This document shows positions 26,539 through 35,137 of a stretch of 64,000 nt of DNA, piece after piece. The DNA comes from Paracoccus salsus. GTDB lineage: Bacteria > Pseudomonadota > Alphaproteobacteria > Rhodobacterales > Rhodobacteraceae. The notes below the pieces were generated by a model. The model was not told the origin of the DNA. It was given only the letters and a program-made list of their open reading frames with translations, and ran no database searches. Position 1 is the stretch's first letter. Each line of letters begins with the position of its first letter. The position numbers were made by a program, and so were the translations under genes. The DNA is taken from assembly GCF_021556615.1 (NCBI RefSeq), contig NZ_JAKGGD010000001.1:558001-622000 (forward strand). The letters run 5' to 3'.

Positions 26539-27123
26539 TCAATCGACATGCACGCCCGCCTTTGATGCCTGCTCACGCAGCAAAAGTGCCTCGGTTTCCT
26601 CGACATCCTCGTCGGCAGGGATCCAGACGCCGTCACGGATCGCAATGACGCTGCGCAGCAACTGGGCGATGCCCTGAATGAACAGCAGGATGCCGGCGAC
26701 GACCACGACCGACTTGAACTGGTAGATGGGGATGCCCGCAGGGCTGTTCACGCTGACCTCGCCATATTGCCAAGACCGGCTTGCATATTTCCATCCCGAC
26801 AGCACCAGCGCGGTGACGCCCGGAAAGAAGAACAGCAGATAAAGCACGAAATCGACCGCGCCCTGCACGCGCACCGGCCAGAGCCGATAGAGAAAGTCGC
26901 CGCGGACATGGCCACCGCGCGACAGCGTGTAGGCGCCGCCCATCATGAACAAGGTCCCGTACATGATGAACGACACATCGAGAGACCACGAGGTCGGACT
27001 GCGCAACACGTAGCGCACGAAGACCTCGTAGCTGACGCCGATGGTCATCAGCATGATCAGCCAGCCAAAAGTCTTGCCGAACCAGCTCGACAGGCTGTCG
27101 GCAAATCGAATGAAGGACAGCAT
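26539..27123 (-). CDS. dctQ: TRAP transporter small permease, DctQ family
   Basis: A 194-residue four-helix membrane protein with the DctQ motif VFVRYVLRSPTSWSLDVSF and the segment GAYTLSRGGHVRGDFLYRLW. The C-terminus is a hydrophilic tail rich in Glu and Ala. The start at ATG 27121-27123 gives MLSFIRFADSLSSWFGKTFG; an in-frame extension upstream runs into the hairpin and is unlikely to be translated. It follows the binding-protein gene with a GC hairpin between them. Confidence 0.92.
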   Translation of the reverse strand: MLSFIRFADSLSSWFGKTFGWLIMLMTIGVSYEVFVRYVLRSPTSWSLDVSFIMYGTLFMMGGAYTLSRGGHVRGDFLYRLWPVRVQGAVDFVLYLLFFFPGVTALVLSGWKYASRSWQYGEVSVNSPAGIPIYQFKSVVVVAGILLFIQGIAQLLRSVIAIRDGVWIPADEDVEETEALLLREQASKAGVHVD

Positions 27124-27142
27124 CGTTGTCTCCGCGATCGGA

Positions 27143-27174
27143 GCCCGCCCCCCCCCCGAATGGGGGGGGCGGGC
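27143..27174 (-). terminator. GC hairpin directly after the TRAP binding-protein gene
   Basis: GCCCG followed by C-tract (27143-27155 side) pairs with G8-CGGGC (27162-27174) in a 13-bp perfect stem, closed by a loop of about 6 nt. It starts 8 nt after the dctP stop. There is no T-run on the minus strand. The all-GC stem should strongly protect the upstream mRNA from 3' exonucleases. The run of ten C could also be a sequencing or assembly weak spot. Confidence 0.7.
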
Positions 27175-27182
27175 AAACCTTC

Positions 27183-28328
27183 CTACGCTTTCAGTTCGCC
27201 CGGGAAGAAATGTTCGTAGGCCAGTGCGTAATCGGGCTTGTTCATCAGCTCGTAATACGTCGTGCGCCGGACCCATTCGCGCTGGCTGTCCAGCACCTTC
27301 TTGATGAAGGGATCGCTTTCCAGCGTGCCGATCATCTCGGACCATGCCTCGAGTTGCGCCGCAAGGATGCTGTCGGGCGTCTTGTGGATCGTGACGCCGC
27401 TTTCATCGCGAAGCTTGATCAGGTCGGCGGAATAGTTGTCCAGCGCATAGGCCGTATTGTAGGTCGAAACGGCCTCGACCGCGTGTTCGAGGATCGCCCG
27501 CAGGTCCGGCTCGATATCTTCCATGATCGCGCGGTTGAACAGGAACTCGAACGCCTCCGACGCCTGGTGATAGGAACCCAGGTAATAGTTCTTGGCGACG
27601 TCCTGCGCGCCGAAACGCCGGTCCGAGGACGGGTTGTTGAACTCGAACGCGTCGATCACGCCACGCTCCATGGCCGGGACGATCTCGCCGCCCGGCAGCT
27701 GCGCGACGGACATGCCCATCGATTGCAGCAGATCCGCTGCAAGCCCGACGGTCCGGTATTTCATGCCGCTGATGTCCTCGACGCCGTCGATCGGATTCTT
27801 GAACCAGCCGAACGGTTGTGCGGGCATCGGGAACGCCAGCAGCCCGACCACATTCAGCCCCATGGTGTCCTGGGTCAGCTCGCGATACAGTTCGCGACCG
27901 CCGCCCTGGTAGAACCAGCTCAGCATGTTGGTCGGATCGCCGCCGAACACCGGGCCTGTCCCGAACAGCGACGCGGCCTTGTTCTTGCCATACCAGTAGG
28001 CCGAGACCGAATGGGCGATGTCGATCAACCCGTCGCTGACGCCGTCCATGACCTGAAACGCGCTGACAACCGCGCCCGCCGGCAGCAGGTCGATCTTGAT
28101 GCGGCCGCCCGACATGGCCTCGACCCGTTCGACATATTGTTGCGCCATGGTCTGCCAGATGTCGGATGCGGGCCAGCTGGTCTGCATCTTCAGAACCATG
28201 GGCGATTGCGCCAGAACAGCAGGTGCCGCCAGCAGCGTGGTCGCAGCCGCGCCGCCGGCTACGGTCCCGGTCCGACGCAGGAACGAACGGCGTGATACAG
28301 CCGTGGGGCTGTCGATGTCTTTGGTCAT
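27183..28328 (-). CDS. dctP: TRAP transporter binding protein, TakP-like DctP (2-oxoacid type)
   Basis: A 381-residue binding protein with a twin-arginine signal (SRRSFLRRTGTVAGGAAA). The mature part resembles TakP, which binds 2-oxo-monocarboxylates: MQTSWPASDIWQ, VEAMSGGRIKIDLLPAGAVV, HSVSAYWYGKNKAASLF, LPGGEIVPAMERGVIDAFEF. The start at ATG 28326-28328 is preceded by GAGGAGAACAGA. It is first in the leftward operon dctP-dctQ-dctM-amidase-small protein. The ligand assignment is family-level inference. Confidence 0.9.
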   Translation of the reverse strand: MTKDIDSPTAVSRRSFLRRTGTVAGGAAATTLLAAPAVLAQSPMVLKMQTSWPASDIWQTMAQQYVERVEAMSGGRIKIDLLPAGAVVSAFQVMDGVSDGLIDIAHSVSAYWYGKNKAASLFGTGPVFGGDPTNMLSWFYQGGGRELYRELTQDTMGLNVVGLLAFPMPAQPFGWFKNPIDGVEDISGMKYRTVGLAADLLQSMGMSVAQLPGGEIVPAMERGVIDAFEFNNPSSDRRFGAQDVAKNYYLGSYHQASEAFEFLFNRAIMEDIEPDLRAILEHAVEAVSTYNTAYALDNYSADLIKLRDESGVTIHKTPDSILAAQLEAWSEMIGTLESDPFIKKVLDSQREWVRRTTYYELMNKPDYALAYEHFFPGELKA

Positions 28329-28775
28329 TCTGTTCTCCTCCCAATGCGGCCACAGCCTTTTCCTGACGCTTCCCGGCCGCAGGTTCCATCCTGCCTTCGT
28401 AAAGTCCGATCTGACAAGCCCCATACTACAGGCACTTACTTTCGGATGATGCGCGCGACGCAGCGCCTGCGCCAGATGGGCGACGGCAGCAGCGGACCTC
28501 GTCTCGATTCCGAGCCTGCCGACGCCGATCCTGACGCGATCGGATGAGACATTTCCTTTCCGGAACGTCAACGATCGCAAGCCAGCCTTTCGCTGTCGGC
28601 AAAGGACGGCGATCGGCCACGCAGCCTGCCCCTCAACGGGCTGCGAGATCACAGGATGGCCGTGAATCCTTGACATATTCCCGATTGCGAATATCGTATA
28701 GGGACTGAAAATGGCGCAGCGTGCACGGCATCGGTCCTGGGGCGCCACACAGAAACCTGACGAAAGGAAAACCGG
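28329..28775. other. Divergent intergenic region (TRAP operon / YeeE operon)
   Basis: 447 nt without a supported gene between two divergent operons. It contains the putative SqrR-type operator and promoter described separately. Short frames at 28344-28620 have no signal or family similarity. No LysR- or GntR-type gene lies next to dctP, so its regulator is not in this window. Confidence 0.45.
28670..28698 (+). promoter_or_regulatory. Sigma70-like promoter with SqrR/BigR-type operator for the YeeE operon
   Basis: TTGACA (28670-28675) is a perfect -35, and TATCGT (28692-28697) matches the -10 at 4 of 6 positions with a 16-nt spacer. Overlapping both is the perfect dyad ATATTC-N8-GAATAT (28675-28694). 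ATTC-N8-GAAT is the site reported for the persulfide-sensing repressor SqrR, a relative of BigR. A repressor bound here would block RNA polymerase. The transcript start would be near 28705, giving a leader of about 70 nt. No ArsR-family gene is in this window. Confidence 0.68.
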
Positions 28776-29291
28776 ATGCAGGGTCAACCCAAGCCGTACT
28801 GGCCGCCGCTTCTCGCCGGGTTGGGTCTCGGCCTCACCCTTCTGATGACATTCGTGATCACCGGCCACGGGCTTGGCTCAAGCGGCTTCTTCACGCGTGC
28901 CGCGGCAGCGGCGGGCGGCTGGCTCATGCCCGAGGCGACAGCGGACAACGCGTATCTTAGCCGTTATCTCGGCGCCGGCGCACCGCTTCTGGCCTGGATA
29001 ACATGGGAGGTGGTCGGCCTGTTCGTCGGCGCGCTGCTGGGCAGCTACGCCGCCGGACGCTTTCGCCCCTCGATCGAGCGCGGCCCCGGAACCGGCGCGG
29101 GCCTGCGGCTGGCTCTGGCGCTGGGCGGCGGCGTGGTCACGGGGTTTGGCGCGCGTCTGGCCAGGGGCTGCACGTCCGGGCTGGGGCTGTCGGGCGGTGC
29201 GACACTGGCAGTGGCGGGATTCGTCTTCCTGATCGCCTTCTTCATCGGGGGCTTCCTGTTCTCCAAGCTGACACGAAAGGTCTGGGAATGA
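28776..29291 (+). CDS. YeeE/YedE-family sulfur transport protein (first half, PmpA-like)
   Basis: A 171-residue integral membrane protein with about four helices. The YeeE/YedE motif appears in GFGARLARGCTSGLGLSG, whose Cys is the proposed carrier of sulfane sulfur or thiosulfate. It is the N-terminal partner of a split YeeE pair; the second half starts in the stop of this gene. AAAGGAAAACCGG precedes the ATG. In BigR-controlled operons such pairs accompany a persulfide-handling hydrolase. Confidence 0.88.
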   Translation: MQGQPKPYWPPLLAGLGLGLTLLMTFVITGHGLGSSGFFTRAAAAAGGWLMPEATADNAYLSRYLGAGAPLLAWITWEVVGLFVGALLGSYAAGRFRPSIERGPGTGAGLRLALALGGGVVTGFGARLARGCTSGLGLSGGATLAVAGFVFLIAFFIGGFLFSKLTRKVWE

Positions 29292-29890
29292 TGGAACAAC
29301 CACTTTACGATTCTGGCGTCGCTGCGGGGCTGCTTGCCGGGGTGCTGTTCGGTTATTTCCTCGAGGCTGCGGGTTTCGGCAGCCCGCGCAAGTTGACAGC
29401 GCAGTTCCGGCTGCAGGACTGGGCGGTGTTCAAGGTGATGTTTACCGCCGTCATCGTGGCGGCAACGGGACTGTGGCTGCTGGACGTGTTCGGCGTGTTC
29501 GGCCCCGACAAGATCTATGTGCCGACGAGCTTCTTCTGGGCCATCGCCCTGGGCGGGCTTCTGATCGGCGCGGGCTTCGCAATCGGCGGCTATTGTCCGG
29601 GCACCTCGGTCGCAGGGTTGGCCTCGGGTCGGCTGGACGCGCTGGTCTTCATGGTCGGCATGGTTCTTGGCGTCTGGGTCTTCGCCTGGGCCTACGAGCC
29701 GTTGGAGTGGATCTACTTCGCCGCCGAAGGTCCCCAGGGCCAGAGCCTGTCGCAGCTTTTCGGCGTGCCGACCTGGGTGATCCTTCTCGCCCTTCTGGCC
29801 ATCGCCGTCGCGGGTTTCCGGATCGGCAGTCGGCTGGAGCGCCGTCTAGGCGGGCCGCTCGGCCCGGCTGGCGCCGAAGACAGTGCCTGA
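29288..29890 (+). CDS. YeeE/YedE-family sulfur transport protein (second half, PmpB-like)
   Basis: A 200-residue membrane protein with about five helices. It carries the second YeeE motif, AIGGYCPGTSVAGLASGR, with the second conserved Cys. The ATG overlaps the upstream stop by 4 nt, so the two halves are translated together and probably assemble as one transporter. The open frame upstream of 29288 is the shadow of the first half. Confidence 0.88.
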   Translation: MMEQPLYDSGVAAGLLAGVLFGYFLEAAGFGSPRKLTAQFRLQDWAVFKVMFTAVIVAATGLWLLDVFGVFGPDKIYVPTSFFWAIALGGLLIGAGFAIGGYCPGTSVAGLASGRLDALVFMVGMVLGVWVFAWAYEPLEWIYFAAEGPQGQSLSQLFGVPTWVILLALLAIAVAGFRIGSRLERRLGGPLGPAGAEDSA

Positions 29891-29935
29891 TACGCCTCGA
29901 GAACCATCAGTGAATTCAAACCGAAAGGAAACACC

Positions 29936-30700
29936 ATGAGCAAACGCAGATCCCTGCTCGCCCTGCTGCCAGCGGCCGCCGTGGCCGCCGTGGCGGCGGG
30001 GGGCGCCGCGACCACCGGCTACCTGCCGCACGTCATCCCGGCCGCCCACGCCCAGAGCAACCCGTGCGGAATCGCCAACCCATGCGGCGTGGCCAACCCC
30101 TGCGCCGTGGCCAACCCCTGCGGAGTGGCCGCCGACGCGGGCGACAAGGGCGAAACGGACGCGCCGAAATACAGCCCGACCGCCGAGACGCCCGCCGACA
30201 ACCCGTTCGACGTGCCAGCCGGCTATACCCAGGCGGCCTATGGGGACACCATGCCGGACGTGGTCGAGAACTACCTGCGCGCCGCGCCCTATGTCGGCAC
30301 TGGCGGCGTGGTGGCCGACGGAGGCTATGCCATGGTGAAGGCCGTCGGCTTCAAGACGGTGCTGAGCCTGAACACCGCCGAAGAGGGTGTCGCCGACGAG
30401 CGCGAGCAGGCCGAGGCCGCCGGGCTGACCTATCTCAACGTGCCGGTCTCCGAAGAGGCGCCGGTGGCCGATCAGGTCGCCCGCATCGCCGAGATCGTGA
30501 ACGACCCGGCGAACTATCCGATCCTGATGAACTGCCAGTCCTCGAACCGGGTCGGTGCGGCCTGGGCGCTCTACCGCGCCGACGCCGGCGTGCCCGAGAA
30601 GATTGCCGTGCAGGAGGGGCGTACCGTCGGCCTCGCGCCAAGCCGCGAATGGAAGGTGCGCGAGATCCTCGGCATGGACCCGCTGCCCGAACAGCAGTGA
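29936..30700 (+). CDS. Exported phosphatase-like (DUF442-type) protein with NPCG repeats
   Basis: A 254-residue protein with a cleavable Sec-type signal ending near HAQ40. Residues 42-65 are four near-identical hexapeptides (NPCGIA, NPCGVA, NPCAVA, NPCGVA). The C-terminal domain (about 80-245) is like the dual-specificity phosphatase fold called DUF442, which is the N-terminal domain of the Blh persulfide dioxygenase in BigR operons. The CX4R loop is MNCQSSNRVGAAWAL. No metallo-beta-lactamase (ETHE1) domain follows. The Cys repeats suggest metal or sulfane-sulfur binding (inference). Confidence 0.8.
   Translation: MSKRRSLLALLPAAAVAAVAAGGAATTGYLPHVIPAAHAQSNPCGIANPCGVANPCAVANPCGVAADAGDKGETDAPKYSPTAETPADNPFDVPAGYTQAAYGDTMPDVVENYLRAAPYVGTGGVVADGGYAMVKAVGFKTVLSLNTAEEGVADEREQAEAAGLTYLNVPVSEEAPVADQVARIAEIVNDPANYPILMNCQSSNRVGAAWALYRADAGVPEKIAVQEGRTVGLAPSREWKVREILGMDPLPEQQ
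30059..30130 (+). repeat. Tandem 18-nt repeat encoding NPCG hexapeptides
   Basis: Four imperfect 18-nt units within the phosphatase-like gene, each encoding Asn-Pro-Cys-(Gly/Ala)-(Ile/Val)-Ala. Third-base differences between units show the repeat has been kept by selection on the protein rather than by recent slippage. Confidence 0.8.
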
Positions 30701-30783
30701 AGGGCATCACCAGATCGTGCCAATCGCGGAGGCGGCGCGCCTGATGGATGCGCCGTTTCCGCCTTTGTGACAGGAGGGCCACG

Positions 30784-31545
30784 ATGACACGCGACGCCGA
30801 TATGCCACCCCTCGCCAAGCGACCGCGCGACGAGTTGGAGGCCATGCATGCCTCCGCCGAGCGCGCGCTGCTTGCGGCGCAGGCCCTGAGCGCGGCAGGG
30901 GAAACCGTGGTTTCAGCGCTGATGCCCGGTGCCGACAGCATCGAGGCCTGGGCGCACTACCCCGAACATGACATCCGGGACCGGCAGCACCGCGTGCAGT
31001 TCTACTATCACGCCCATCCCGAAGAGCACCGAGGCAACGGCGAGCATGGACATTTCCACGTCTTCGCCTACCCGGCCACGCCCGGGACGACGACGGCGCA
31101 AGGCGGCGGGCACGGCTGTTCGCACGCGCCCGAGGACGCGCTCGGCCGGCGACCTTGCCACCTGATCGGCATCTCGATGGACGCGCTGAGCCGGCCTGTC
31201 GCGCTGTTCACGACCAACCGCTGGGTGACCGGCGAAGACTGGCGCAACGCCGACGAGGTGACGGCGATGATCCGCTCCTTCGACCTCGCACCCGAGTCCC
31301 CCTATCGACACACGCGCGACTGGCTGGCGGGAATGATCGGACTCTTCCGGCCCCGGATCGAGCGACTGATTGCGGAACGCGATGTCGGCATCGCGGCGTG
31401 GCGCGCGGCCCGCGGCGGCGACGTCTTCGAGGATCGCGACCTCTACCGCGTGTCGGTCTGCGAAATCGACCTTCTGCAAGAGGTCGTCGATCTGGAGGAG
31501 GCGCTGGAGATCTCGCCCGACGCGAACCCCGGAAGCGCGGATTAG
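30784..31545 (+). CDS. Conserved protein with His-rich motif, unknown function
   Basis: A 253-residue soluble protein without a signal peptide. The most striking segment is a His-rich stretch at about residues 74-100 (YYHAHPEEHRGNGEHGHFHV) that could bind a metal such as iron or zinc, followed by HGCSHAP. The rest is mixed helix and strand. AGGAGG precedes the ATG. It follows the phosphatase-like gene by 83 nt on the same strand, so it may belong to the sulfur operon. I recall similar uncharacterised alphaproteobacterial proteins but cannot name a proven function. Confidence 0.7.
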   Translation: MTRDADMPPLAKRPRDELEAMHASAERALLAAQALSAAGETVVSALMPGADSIEAWAHYPEHDIRDRQHRVQFYYHAHPEEHRGNGEHGHFHVFAYPATPGTTTAQGGGHGCSHAPEDALGRRPCHLIGISMDALSRPVALFTTNRWVTGEDWRNADEVTAMIRSFDLAPESPYRHTRDWLAGMIGLFRPRIERLIAERDVGIAAWRAARGGDVFEDRDLYRVSVCEIDLLQEVVDLEEALEISPDANPGSAD

Positions 31546-31909
31546 TTCGTCAGGCGCGGGGGAATCGCGCTGTCCTGCATGACGCTTGCCTGTGTCTGAC
31601 GCGGATCGGGCAGGCCGATTGGCTTGAGCGGGTCATCGTCCGATAACGCGGCGCAAGTCTGGCATGGCTTCCCGCACCAGCTCCGCAAGCCGCTCGCCGT
31701 CGATCAGCGTCAGCGCGGGCCGATTTGGGGGCGCTGTTCTCGAAGGCTTTGGCCTCGTTCGACCGTGGGGATGCCTGAACCGGCTTTCGGCATGGGTACG
31801 CGATCGCAGCTCGGATGCTTTCCTCATATGGGCTTCTTCAGCGACCGAACGGACAAGTCGGGTGCTCGTCCACCGGTCTGCGTGCCGGCAGGGTGGGGTC
31901 GGAATGGGG

Positions 31910-32790
31910 TTGGTCAAACCAGAGGAAAGCGTCGCATTCAACAGGAAGCGACGTCCGGCTGTCGTGACTCCAGCGCCTGGCCTCGGGCTGGTCGATGACC
32001 TCGCTGTAGCGCGAGTCCAGAATTGGAAGGGTCCTGCCGGCAAAGCTGCCGGATGTTCGTTTCGCCGCGTCCGGAGCCATGTCGGCAACAGCGCGCGGCT
32101 TGGTCGACGCGGCCTGCGTTCCGAGCCTCGTCACGGAAAGGATCGCCGTCCCGATGCGCTTGCCTCGGTTGTTCTCTGACAGGATCGACGCGAGTACGGA
32201 CCAGTGGCCCCTCGCACAGCGCAAAGCGCACAGGCCCTGGACAGGGACGCCCGACCAGCGGCCGAGAGTTCGCGCGACAAGGGCGCAAGACAGGCGTATC
32301 GCGCGGGCGCCACCTTCGCCGCCTCCGGATCGGCCCGGTCAAGATGTTCGAGACGGGCCACAATCGAGGCGTTGATGCTGCACGGATCGAGCCCGCAGAA
32401 GCCGGCCCGATCTTCACGTGACGCTTTTCCGCCTTTTTGGCGGCGCAGGAATCACACGAAATCATCGGCATCGCGATTGCGCCACCTCTAGGTCGGAAAC
32501 CCGTTTGATGGCACGCCGCGCGACGCTCATGAGCGCCCAGCCGAACAGAGCGGTCTATTGACGCCGCTTCAGGCCAGTCGGCCTCCACCGCGACGATGGA
32601 GAGGCTGTGCCGCGCGATCAGGCGGCGGGGGATCGCGGCGCGAGCGCAACAGAAATCCCCGACGTGCCGTGAGAGGGCTTGCCCGGCCGTAGGAACCGGG
32701 CAGAGGCAAACGGTCGAAAGCCCGGGCGAGCCCTGAAACGCCCATCTCGGGAAGCGGCTCCACAGCGTCCCGCAGACGCGCGACCAGGGA
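31910..32790 (-). pseudogene. Erythromycin-esterase-type domain, multiply frameshifted
   Basis: Fragments of an erythromycin-esterase-family protein appear in order but in changing frames: LRDAVEPLP (about 32780), then RAAIPRRLIARHSLSIVAVE and ADWPEAASIDRSVRL (32538-32654), RYACLAPLSREL (about 32300), ETNIRQLCRQ (32034-32063), and RYSEVIDQPEARRWSHDSRT with CDAFLWFDQ (31910-32011). At least four frame changes are needed, so it cannot make a functional protein. It continues the fusion gene described in the next two entries. Confidence 0.8.
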
Positions 32791-32899
32791 CGAGGGGCAG
32801 AGCCGCCGTCGGACACCGGAGCTTGGCGCGGCGCGGCGCGGTGCAGCCGGCGAGAGATCATGATGGAACCAGGCGCCCGCCACCTCGGACACCGTTTCG

Positions 32900-33390
32900 A
32901 GCGCTGCGGGTTATGCCAGAAGATGCGTGGCGTCTGGGACGATCCGCAGCGGCTTCTCGCAGGTCACGGCGGAAAGTCCCTGATGGCTGATTTCGATGAC
33001 GTCGCAGCCCTCACCGCCGACGATCAGCAGCGTAGGGGCCTTGACCTCCGCGAGCCATGGTCCACTGCGATCGGGACGCCCGCCGCGCGAGGCTACCGCC
33101 GAAACCCGGCCGCGCAACTCGGCTGCGGCGAGCAGCGCGACGCCTGCGCCGAAGAGGCCCAGCGGCAACTCCGCCATCTCGGCCTGCCGCCTCGCCACAG
33201 CCTTGCCTGCCTGACGCCTTCCGCGAGCACGGGAATGTCGAAGTCCTTGCGGCCGTCGCGGGCCGCGGCTGGCTTCAGAAGATCAGGCAAGAGCGTGGCG
33301 AAGCCCTTGGCGATCAGCGCCTCCGCGACGGCGACATTGCGGGGGCTGGACCGACTCGCGCCGATGCGACGGGGGAAAAAATATGGTGGC
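32900..33390 (-). pseudogene. Dienelactone-hydrolase-like alpha/beta hydrolase domain, frameshifted
   Basis: Recognisable pieces are SSPRNVAVAEALIAKGFATL and LPDLLKP with DFDIPVLAEG (33240-33385, one frame), then LPLGLFGAGVALLAAAELRG, VASRGGRPD, KAPTLLIVGG and LRIVPDATHLL (32911-33160, another frame). The nucleophile elbow reads LFGAGVA where LFGAST-type motifs are expected, so the serine is lost. It is the middle of a phosphoribosyltransferase-hydrolase-erythromycin esterase fusion, a known combination. Confidence 0.8.
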
Positions 33391-33429
33391 GCACGGGTCT
33401 GGTGGTACGCGCAAGTCGCCCACGAATCC

Positions 33430-33961
33430 CTGCAGAGGCATATCGGACGCGCGCGTTGCCAAGGCTGCTGGTGGGCAATTCGCGGTTTCCATCCAGATCT
33501 CCCTGAGGATTCCGATGGTCTCCGCGTCGATCAACTGATGAAAATCGTCCCAAAAGCTGCGCACCCTGCGATATCGGCGCTCCGAGCGGAAGGAGACGAC
33601 CATATCGGCCACGCCTTCGAGTTGCGCCGGCGCCTCGGCAGCTGCCATCGGGAAGGCTTTGACTGCATTCGCTGAGCCCGGCCGGCGGATCGCGATCCAC
33701 ACCGCCGTCATCGTCACTCCGGTCGCGAAGCCGTCATCCACGACGATGGCGGTGCGCCCGCGCGGGTCTACCTTTGAACCACTCGCCGAGATATCTCGTC
33801 CGGCGGCGCTTCAATTCCGTCCGCTCCGCGGCGCGGGCGCGTTCGAGCCCGGCGTCGTCGGCTTCGGACTGGCGGCGGACCTGCTCATCGAGAGGGGCTT
33901 GCCAGGACGAACGTGCCCCATCGTGCCTCCGTCCATTCCTGCGAAACGATCGCACCGGCAA
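33430..33961 (-). pseudogene. Phosphoribosyltransferase domain, frameshifted
   Basis: The PRPP-binding loop is present as MDDGFATGVTMTAVWIAIRR (V/M-D-D-G-x-A-T-G-x-T), with flanking DEQVRRQSEADDAGLERARA and RTELKRRRTRYLGEWFKGRP upstream in another frame, and SERRYRRVRSFWDDFHQLID downstream. The frame change lies near 33735. It is the N-terminal domain of the decayed fusion gene whose other parts lie to the left. Confidence 0.8.
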
Positions 33962-34036
33962 AGCGGAGGATCAAACATCTGGGGCCGAAACCTTCCTTCG
34001 AGCGGAATATGGCGGTGCCGTCGAAGCCGCCTCGTG

Positions 34037-35137
34037 CTATTGAACGATCAATTCTGCATGAAGCGCGCCTGCGGCGTGGATGGACTTCAGAATATCGATC
34101 ATGTCACGCGGGCGCACGCCCAGAGCGTTCAGTCCTTCGACCAGATCACTTAGCGATGTGTTGCCTGCAACCTCGGCGAAGCCGATGCCGGGTTCCTGGC
34201 GCACCTCCGCAAAGGTGCGCGGAACGGTGACGGTCTCGCCTTGCGCGAACGGATTTGGCTGCGAGACCACAGGAGCCTCACTGACCCGCAAAGTCAGGCC
34301 GCCCTGCGAGACCGCAACGCGCGATATGCGCACCGTCTCACCCATCACGATCGTCCCGGCCTTGTGGTCAATGACGACTTTTGCACGGTCTTCAGGCTCT
34401 ATCATCAGGTTTTCGATACGACCAACGACGCGCGCAGGATTTACATCACCGAGGTCACGGAACTCGACGAGAACCGTGCCACTATCCTGCGTCACGGCCA
34501 GGCGCTTGCTGAAGTCGCGATTGATGGCATCCTCAATGCGTGTCGCCGTCGTGAAATCGGCGTTGCGCAGCGCTATGCGAATATTTTGAACCTCCGCAAA
34601 ATCGAACTCGACCTCGCGCTCCACGCGCGCGCCGACCGGGATCATGCCGGCTGTCGGCACACCTTCGACCACACGCGAGGCCTCACCGGCAACCGAAACG
34701 CCACCCGCGATGATCGATCCCTGCGCAACCGCATAGATATTGCCATCCGCTGCTTTCAGCGGCGTCATGACCAGCGTCCCGCCGAGAAGGCTTTTCGCGT
34801 CGCCGATCGTCGAGACGCCAACATTGATGCGGCTGCCGGACCTTGCAAAAGGTGGCAAGGTCGCGGTTACGACGACAGCGGCGACGTTCTTCGACCGCAA
34901 TGCGTCATCGGTGACATTCACGCCCAGACGCTCGAGCAGGCCTGCCAGCATCTCCTCGGTAAAGGGCGCATTGCGAAAACCGTCGCCAGTGCCGTCCAGG
35001 CCGACGACCAGACCGTAACCGACCAGGTCATTCCCACGAACACCATCGAAATCGGCCAGATCCTTGATCCTCACCGGTGCTGCTTCCAGCGCGACAGGCA
35101 GAAGCGTCAGAAGCAGAAGTGCCAGTATGTTCTTCAC
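34037..35137 (-). CDS. flgI: Flagellar P-ring protein FlgI
   Basis: A 366-residue periplasmic protein that forms the P-ring around the flagellar rod. It has a signal peptide (MKNILALLLLTLLPVALEAA) followed by the family start VRIKDLADFDGVRGNDLVGY, and also GLVVGLDGTGDGFRNAPFTE and the C-terminal LNALGVRPRDMIDILKSIHA AGALHAELIVQ region. Full length for the family. Its ATG overlaps the flgL stop by 4 nt. It is last in the leftward flagellar operon. Confidence 0.97.
   Translation of the reverse strand: MKNILALLLLTLLPVALEAAPVRIKDLADFDGVRGNDLVGYGLVVGLDGTGDGFRNAPFTEEMLAGLLERLGVNVTDDALRSKNVAAVVVTATLPPFARSGSRINVGVSTIGDAKSLLGGTLVMTPLKAADGNIYAVAQGSIIAGGVSVAGEASRVVEGVPTAGMIPVGARVEREVEFDFAEVQNIRIALRNADFTTATRIEDAINRDFSKRLAVTQDSGTVLVEFRDLGDVNPARVVGRIENLMIEPEDRAKVVIDHKAGTIVMGETVRISRVAVSQGGLTLRVSEAPVVSQPNPFAQGETVTVPRTFAEVRQEPGIGFAEVAGNTSLSDLVEGLNALGVRPRDMIDILKSIHAAGALHAELIVQ

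Noticed and set aside
24979..26565. 528-codon open frame on the plus strand
   Set aside because: Antisense shadow of the TRAP large permease; rich in Arg, Gln, Asp and His with no motif.
31633..31720. Short minus-strand tail PALTLIDGERLAELVREAM, resembling the end of Mrr-type restriction enzymes
   Set aside because: Too short and isolated to assign; no Mrr catalytic core is upstream.
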